Shown piece by piece: positions 8,128 through 15,521 of a stretch of DNA of 15,521 nucleotides; within the stretch, counting starts at the first letter, position 1; each line of letters begins with the position of its first letter. Made by a program: the position numbers and the translations under genes. The notes under the pieces were generated by a model that was not told the origin of the DNA, searched no databases, and saw only the letters and a program-made list of their open reading frames with translations. This stretch comes from Deltaproteobacteria bacterium (GTDB taxonomy: Bacteria; Myxococcota; Polyangia; Polyangiales; B10-G4), in NCBI GenBank assembly GCA_019312705.1, contig JAFDCW010000019.1:1-15521 (forward strand). The letters are read 5' to 3'.

Positions 8128-9062
8128 TGGAGCTCCCCCTTCGTCACTTCGAGGAAAATGCGTTCGAGGTCGTTTACATCGGGTTCGACCCGGACCACCA
8201 GGAGACCCGCACCGACCGCCGCCGCCACGATGGCCGCGACCTCCGAGTCGCCGCCCCGGTACGCGACCCGGTAGTCCCCATCGGGCTGCCGCTCGATGGC
8301 ACCGACGAAGGGCAGCTGTGCAAACGCCGAGGCGAGGTCGGTGGTGTCGGCGGGATGCGCCAGGAAGCGCAGGCGCACGGCGCGCTCGGGGTTGAGGGTT
8401 TCACCGATCTCTCCCACGGTCCCGGCAGCGAGCAGGCGACCCTTCTCGAGGATGGCGACCGAGGTACACATATCGCTCAGCTCGGTCAGGATGTGACTCG
8501 AGAGCACGATGGTCTTTCCTAGGCTCTGGAGTTCCTCGATCAAGTCGCGCATCTCGATGCGTGCCCGGGGGTCCAGGCCGTTCGCGGGCTCGTCGAGGAT
8601 CAACACTTCGGGGTCGTGCAGCAGCGTGCGGGCGATGGCGAGGCGCTGCTTCATGCCCTTCGACATCTGGGCGACGAGGCGGGTGCGCAGCCCGCCGAGC
8701 TCGGTGAGCTCCATGACCGCGTCGACGGTGCGCCCGCGACTCTCGTAGGTGAGCCCGTGAGCCGCGGCGAAGAAGTCGAGATACTCTTGGACCGTGACGC
8801 GCTCGTAGACGCCGAAGTCGTCGGGCATGAAGCCGATGAGCTGACGAATGGCGGCGGGATCTTCGACCACGTCGACACCGTCGATCAGCACCCGGCCGAC
8901 GTCGGGCTGGAGCAGCGTCGCCATCATGCGCAGGGTGGTGGTCTTGCCGGCCCCGTTCGGCCCGATGAAACCGAAGATTTCGCCCCGGGGCACTCGAAAC
9001 CACACGTCCTGGAGCGCCAGGAAGCTGCCAAAGCGGTGGCTGATGCCTTCGACTTTGATCAT
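8124..9062 (-). CDS. ABC transporter ATP-binding protein
   Basis: 312 residues; the ATG overlaps the preceding stop (ATGA), with AGGTGAG a few bases upstream. Walker A is GPNGAGKT (34-41), the signature is MSKGMKQR (133-140, in place of LSGGQ, as is common in this exporter subgroup), Walker B is VLILDEP (153-159) and the switch His is H190. The Q-loop position reads MPDDFGVY (79-86), without the usual Gln. A ~90-residue C-terminal extension after about 220 resembles the DUF4162-type accessory domain of ABC-2 ATPases. It would power the permease encoded next, with which it overlaps, by ATP hydrolysis at the cytoplasmic face. The Walker and switch residues are all present, so it should be active. 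Confidence 0.95.
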   Translation of the reverse strand: MIKVEGISHRFGSFLALQDVWFRVPRGEIFGFIGPNGAGKTTTLRMMATLLQPDVGRVLIDGVDVVEDPAAIRQLIGFMPDDFGVYERVTVQEYLDFFAAAHGLTYESRGRTVDAVMELTELGGLRTRLVAQMSKGMKQRLAIARTLLHDPEVLILDEPANGLDPRARIEMRDLIEELQSLGKTIVLSSHILTELSDMCTSVAILEKGRLLAAGTVGEIGETLNPERAVRLRFLAHPADTTDLASAFAQLPFVGAIERQPDGDYRVAYRGGDSEVAAIVAAAVGAGLLVVRVEPDVNDLERIFLEVTKGELQ

Positions 9063-11025
9063 CGCTCACCTCTCTCGAGGTCCGGAACGACCCGGATGAA
9101 CTGGTAGTCGAACTCCGGTCCAAAGGTATCGGCGACCTCACCGCGGTCCACTTCGGTGAAGGCAAAGAGGACCGGCGTGGCGCCGACGGAGAGGTGGCCC
9201 CCGAGGAGGTTCGCGATTCCCGGCAGCAGATTCCGGCGATTGCGGTCGATTCCCATGGCCTCGGCGAGCTGGCCGACGAGGGCGTCCTCCGGCCCCCAGA
9301 AGGACCTCTCCGTACCGAGGTTCATGGCGACCGACCCGGGCACTTCCGCCGTACCCCCCGCCGGCACGTCCCCGATGCGGTAAACGGCGCCCACGCCATC
9401 GACCACGACCGCGCCTCGGAGATCCCGATGGGTCCCATTGGTGACCCCCACGACGCGCTGGTCTCGTCGCTGGAAAACCACCTCGCCGCCGATGTCTGCG
9501 ATGTGATCTTCTCGAACGAAGACCGTCTCCCAAAGCCCGCCGCGAATACGCCGCAGCGTGGTCCCGGCACCCTCGACCTCGACCGCCGGATGCTCTCCCC
9601 CCGCGGCGACGTCGAAAGCGAGAGACCCCGGAGGAGCCGGAAAGTCGAAGGTCAGAGGGCGCGTCAAGAAGAGCCCGCTGTACCGCCGCCCTGGCCCCCG
9701 GCGGTCACCCTCGACGACCTCGACGACCTCGACCGCCCGGTATCTCATCCGGGTTCCCTTGCCGATGTAGCCGACCGCGAGCAGCACCAACAAACACGCC
9801 GCCGCGGCGACCGGGGTGGTCAGCAGGGCTAAGGTCGGCTTTCCGCGTTTGCCGACGAAGTGGAAGTTTACCGGGCCGACGAGGACGACGTAGAAAAGCA
9901 AGACGAAGGCCACCAGAACCAGGGCCAGGCGGTAGCCCTCGTTTGGGTCGAGGGAGGGCCGCAGGGTCTCGAAGCGAGCGTTGCCGGCCGGATAGCCGTC
10001 GTCGAGGCGGCCGAGAGCGAGCGAGGGCGCGCCTCTCCCGGGAACGTGGCCGCGAGCGATAATCGCCATGACCAAGCTGCGAGTCTCGGGGGCGGTGGCG
10101 AGGCGCCGAGAAGTCCCCTCGTAGGTGACGGCGTGAACGCGGCCGAAGCCGAAACGCATCGACCCCCCGAAGACCTCCTGGCGAACACCGGCCCCGGTGA
10201 GTTGGCGAAGGGGGCCATCTCCCGGGACGAGGCCCGTCGGCCCAGATGAGCGCGGCACTTCGACCACTTCGGCGTGCCTGAAGAATGCCCCGAGGGCAGG
10301 GGCTCGGAGGTCGGCGTCGGTGCGCAAGAAGACCACGAGATCTCCGCCGGCACGCAGCCAATCGAGCAGCGCCCCGCGCTCCCGGTCTGGGAGCCCCTCG
10401 AAAGACGGGGCCGACGCGAGGACCGTCCGGACCGTCGACCACCCCGCCGGATTCGTGGGCAAGATCGGGTCCATGCTGCGCGCATCGACGGGCGCGATTC
10501 CCACCGGGACCCGGACCATCCGGGCCGAGCTGTACATGTCGATGGGTGGCTCTTCGATGTCCATCTCGAGGAGCGCGCCGCGCAGATGCGATGGGTTGTC
10601 GAGGAGGACTATCCCCTGGACCGCCATGGAGTACCCGGGATGCAGGACCACCGTCGCGAGGGGCCGTCCATCGACGCGATAGGTCGTCGTGATGGAACAG
10701 CCTTCGAGCACGGCGGGGGTCACCACCACCTGCCGTTCTTCTCCCGCCGGAAGATCCATGGCGATCTGATAGCGGCGGCGCCCCGCGGCGTGATGGGTCG
10801 CCTCGACGACAACCTGGCCGGTGAGGGTGCCGCCAGTGCGATTCTGAGCAGTCACGAGCAATGGAACGTGAGCCCGGGGGAGCAGCAGCGGCTCTCCGAA
10901 GAGGGGCACCGCGGTGAGCGCGACGGGGGGCGGCGCCGGGGCCTGGGCCGCCGCGGTCGCCAGAGAGCCGGAGACCCCCAGAAATGCGATCAGGGCAGCG
11001 AGCCCGAGCATGGAACCGAGCCGAT

Positions 11026-11029
<4 letters not shown>
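9059..11029 (-). CDS. Exported membrane protein of unknown function between MoxR and the ABC genes
   Basis: 656 residues, not recognised as a named family. A signal-peptide-like N-terminus (about 1-29, ending ATAAAQA) leads to a beta-sandwich-like region (35-180). A segment with RERGALLDWLRAGGDLVVFLR (216-236) is typical of GATase-like or DUF4350-like folds. Two helices (about 368-388 and 400-421) are joined by a basic loop (HFVGKRGKP), which by the positive-inside rule puts the ~235-residue C-terminus outside the membrane. The GTG start overlaps the MoxR stop (GTGA) without a visible Shine-Dalgarno; the ATG at 11011 is an alternative. Its place next to the ABC ATPase and permease makes it a candidate extracytoplasmic partner of the exporter, broadly like GldG beside GldA/GldF. 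This is inferred from layout only. Confidence 0.85.
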
Positions 11030-13835
<2,806 letters not shown>

Positions 13836-13863
13836 AACGAACGGTCAGCCCCCGGAATACCTT

Positions 13864-13884
13864 CCGCTTTCGAGAGCCGCTTTC
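13864..13884. repeat. 8-bp direct repeat, 13-bp period, upstream of the operon
   Basis: CCGCTTTC occurs twice with a GAGAG spacer (13864-13871 and 13877-13884). On the minus strand this reads GAAAGCGG twice, about 30-50 nt before the first gene of the operon. It may be a tandem binding site for a regulator. Confidence 0.45.
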
Positions 13885-13948
13885 CGTATTTGGCCGATTC
13901 GTGGCCCACCGGCTAATCCACTTGCCGGCGGCGGGATGGAGGATGGGC

Positions 13949-13970
13949 CTCGTTTTGCGGGAAAAACGAG
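13949..13970. promoter_or_regulatory. Perfect 8-6-8 inverted repeat upstream of the lipoprotein gene
   Basis: CTCGTTTT, then a six-base spacer GCGGGA, then AAAACGAG. It ends about 51 bp before the lipoprotein ATG. There is no T-run after it on either strand, so it is more likely an operator or a 5'-leader hairpin than a terminator. Confidence 0.5.
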
Positions 13971-14011
13971 CGATCTCTCTCGGCATAGGACGTGCTTGCT
14001 GCGCGCCGCAT

Positions 14012-14015
14012 GGAG
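14012..14015 (+). promoter_or_regulatory. Ribosome binding site deciding the lipoprotein start
   Basis: GGAG lies 6 nt before the ATG at 14022. With that start, the signal peptide has the normal lipoprotein form (basic residues, hydrophobic core, LLSGC). The in-frame ATG at 14010 overlaps this GGAG, and the frame opens earlier at 13992 with a charged stretch that does not fit a signal peptide. Confidence 0.6.
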
Positions 14016-14021
14016 AACGGG

Positions 14022-15038
14022 ATGAAAGCCATACTTCGAAATAGTCTGGTCGGTGGCGCCCTCGTCGCTCAGCTGTTGAGCGGCTGCACGACCGAGCCCG
14101 CCTCGGACGCCGTGGCCAAGCCGGCCGGCAAGGCCGATGCGGTCTCCCGCCTCTGCGCCGACGCCGGGGAGCCGGCGGATTGCGACATCTGCGACGTTCG
14201 GAGTTGGTACGACGACGGGGAGTGCGACGAGTTCTGCGCCTCCCCGGACCCCGACTGCGGCACGGCAGCGCCGGTATGCAGCTTCGACTTCGGATCGCCC
14301 CTCGGTAGCAGCACCGCCGAGCTGTGGGCGCTCTCGGGTCGGGCGCGTCGGGTCTTATTCGAGGACATCGACTCTCTAACCAGCACCGAGGTCGAGCAGA
14401 TCATCGCGGCCGTGACCCTCGACTACAGCGACGTCGAAGGACTCACCCGCGAAGATCTCTTCGCCCTGGCCGACGCCGGCGAGTTCTTCCTCGTGCCGGT
14501 CACCCTAGGCGGGGTGAGCTACGACTGGGTACGCTTCTACTCCGGTGACACCGAGGTCGGCACTGTCTTCGAAGATGGCACGACGCGGCCGGTGGCGTCG
14601 GGCAGCGACGGTGATCTGCGCGGCTGCACCGCCCCCGAGGGGCCCTCCCCCGATGCGCCGAGCACCGAGCCCTATACCTGCGACTACTCGCCCCACCCCT
14701 TCGCCGACGCCAGCTACGACCTCGAGCCCGTCAGCGGGACGACCTACGAGCGCAGCGACATCGCCGACGTCCCCGAGATCACGGCCGCGCAGATCCTATA
14801 CTCCGCCCGGTACCAGACCGCGGTTGGCGCCGAGGAAGACCTCGTCGCGGCGTTCGACATTCCGGACGACCACGAGTTCGACGTATTGCGGCTCGAGGTC
14901 GGTGGAGCCCAATACGACTGGGTCCGTTGGTGGTCCGGCGACACCGAGGTCGGGACAATCTTCGACGCCGACGCCATGTCCATGGTCGCCGAGATCGGTG
15001 ACCAAGAGGTCATCGGCTGCCGGGCCAGCGACCCCTGA
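14022..15038 (+). CDS. Lipoprotein with Cys-rich module and two tandem ~115-residue domains
   Basis: 338 residues, no named family recognised. A lipoprotein signal peptide ends in LLSGC, so Cys22 would be lipidated; Thr follows it, with no Asp retention signal, suggesting the outer membrane. Residues 45-79 form a six-Cys module (C45, C54, C57, C68, C72, C79) with WYDDGECDEFC, resembling modules I associate with myxobacterial surface proteins. Two related domains follow, C86 to C202 and C220 to C333. Each starts and ends with Cys and contains YDWVR, two aromatics, SGDTEVGT, hydrophobic, F (167-183 and 298-314). The Cys count after the lipid Cys is even, fitting five disulfides. The protein is strongly acidic. 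It is divergent from the operon and shares its upstream region, so co-regulation is possible but not shown. Confidence 0.9.
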   Translation: MKAILRNSLVGGALVAQLLSGCTTEPASDAVAKPAGKADAVSRLCADAGEPADCDICDVRSWYDDGECDEFCASPDPDCGTAAPVCSFDFGSPLGSSTAELWALSGRARRVLFEDIDSLTSTEVEQIIAAVTLDYSDVEGLTREDLFALADAGEFFLVPVTLGGVSYDWVRFYSGDTEVGTVFEDGTTRPVASGSDGDLRGCTAPEGPSPDAPSTEPYTCDYSPHPFADASYDLEPVSGTTYERSDIADVPEITAAQILYSARYQTAVGAEEDLVAAFDIPDDHEFDVLRLEVGGAQYDWVRWWSGDTEVGTIFDADAMSMVAEIGDQEVIGCRASDP

Positions 15039-15046
15039 TCGACAGC

Positions 15047-15521
15047 TCAGTTGCCTTCGAGCTCTCGAATCGCCCGCCGCGCTATGCGATTGCGGCGGTC
15101 GAGGCGCAGGGCTTCTCGGTAGGACTCGAGGGCGAGGCCATCGCGGCCGGCTCCACGATAGGCCCGGCCGAGGGCCGCGTGGAACCCGGAATGAGTCGGG
15201 GCCAGGCGGACCGCTTCCTGGTAGGCGGCGAGGCCCGCTTCGGTCTCTCCGATATGTAGCCGCGCCGCCCCGAGCCCCGCGAAGGTACCGGCGTGCACCG
15301 GGTTCATCTGCGTCGCCGCCTCGTAGACCGAAGCCGCCTCGGCGAATTCTCCGGCGGCGAAGAGCGCTCGGGCCTCTTCGCGAAAAGCCTCGAAGTCGTC
15401 GAGGTTGGGCTCGACGGCGACGACGACCGAATCACCGAAGCCGAACTCGTCCAAACCGTCGTCGGCGCTCCCGCCTCCCCTCGCCTCATCGGCGCCGCCG
15501 GACGGCGCTTCGGCCGTACCG
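15047..15521 (-). CDS. TPR protein, C-terminal part (5' end outside the window)
   Basis: The frame is open to the window edge, so the N-terminus is missing; about 157 residues are visible. The first visible ~25 residues are a Gly/Ala/Asp/Ser-rich linker. From about DFEAFREEARALF onward, three tetratricopeptide repeats follow, with typical spacing and residues (AGEFAEAASVYEAATQMNP, then GLGAARLHIGETEAGLAAY, then ALGRAYRGAGRDGLALESY), ending in a basic helix. TPRs mediate protein-protein contacts; no enzyme domain is visible. A TTG at 15454 in the frame is not needed as a start, because no stop intervenes upstream. The gene converges on the lipoprotein gene with 8 bp between stop codons. TPR proteins occur in Bat operons, but this one is separated from the operon by the lipoprotein gene, so a link is speculative. 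Confidence 0.85.
   Translation of the reverse strand, partial: GTAEAPSGGADEARGGGSADDGLDEFGFGDSVVVAVEPNLDDFEAFREEARALFAAGEFAEAASVYEAATQMNPVHAGTFAGLGAARLHIGETEAGLAAYQEAVRLAPTHSGFHAALGRAYRGAGRDGLALESYREALRLDRRNRIARRAIRELEGN

Larger units (their letters stand above)
13836..14021. promoter_or_regulatory. Divergent intergenic region holding promoters of the operon and the lipoprotein gene
   Basis: 186 bp separate the start of the minus-strand operon from the plus-strand lipoprotein start, so at least two divergent promoters are expected. It is visibly more AT-rich than the genes. Two structured elements are present: an 8-bp direct repeat (13864-13884) nearer the operon and an 8-6-8 inverted repeat (13949-13970) nearer the lipoprotein. 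I could not place -35/-10 boxes with confidence. Confidence 0.55.

Noticed and set aside
15056..15069. TTCGAG-CT-CTCGAA palindrome as a terminator between the convergent genes
   Set aside because: Two-base loop, no T-run, and it lies inside the last codons of the TPR gene.

Overview
The window is GC-rich bacterial DNA. It is dominated by one long minus-strand operon (13835 down to 394) and has two further genes at its right end. The best guess at the source is a Myxococcota-like (former Deltaproteobacteria) bacterium. The reasons are the base composition, frequent GTG starts, and a lipoprotein whose Cys-rich segment (WYDDGECDEFC, then PDPDC) resembles segments I associate with that group. No rRNA, tRNA, CRISPR array, integrase or transposase was seen.

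The operon has eight genes. In order of transcription they are: a DUF4175-like membrane/coiled protein with a (Asn-Gly)23 tract; a MoxR-type AAA+ ATPase; a large exported membrane protein of unknown function; an ABC ATPase; a 12-TM ABC-2 permease; a DUF58 protein; a BatA-like von Willebrand A (VWA) membrane protein; and a 977-residue membrane protein with two VWA domains around a glutamine-amidotransferase-like segment. Six of the seven junctions overlap by 1-4 nt (TGATG, ATGA or GTGA), so the genes are probably translated in a coupled way. The exception is a 137-bp gap before the BatA-like gene. MoxR ATPases are known to act with VWA-domain partners as chaperone-like machines for the assembly or maturation of envelope or metal-containing complexes. 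Here that module shares its transcript with a complete ABC exporter, which suggests one envelope-associated machine; its substrate cannot be read from the sequence.

Divergent from the operon, across a 186-bp region with an 8-6-8 inverted repeat and an 8-bp direct repeat, lies a plus-strand lipoprotein gene (14022-15038). It has a Cys-rich module followed by two tandem copies of a ~115-residue domain. It converges on a TPR-protein gene that is cut by the window edge.

At the left end, a 393-bp region after the last operon gene holds a hexanucleotide array (GGGAAC and variants). The same hexamer, in opposite orientation, encodes the Asn-Gly tract in the first operon gene, so related arrays bracket the other seven genes.
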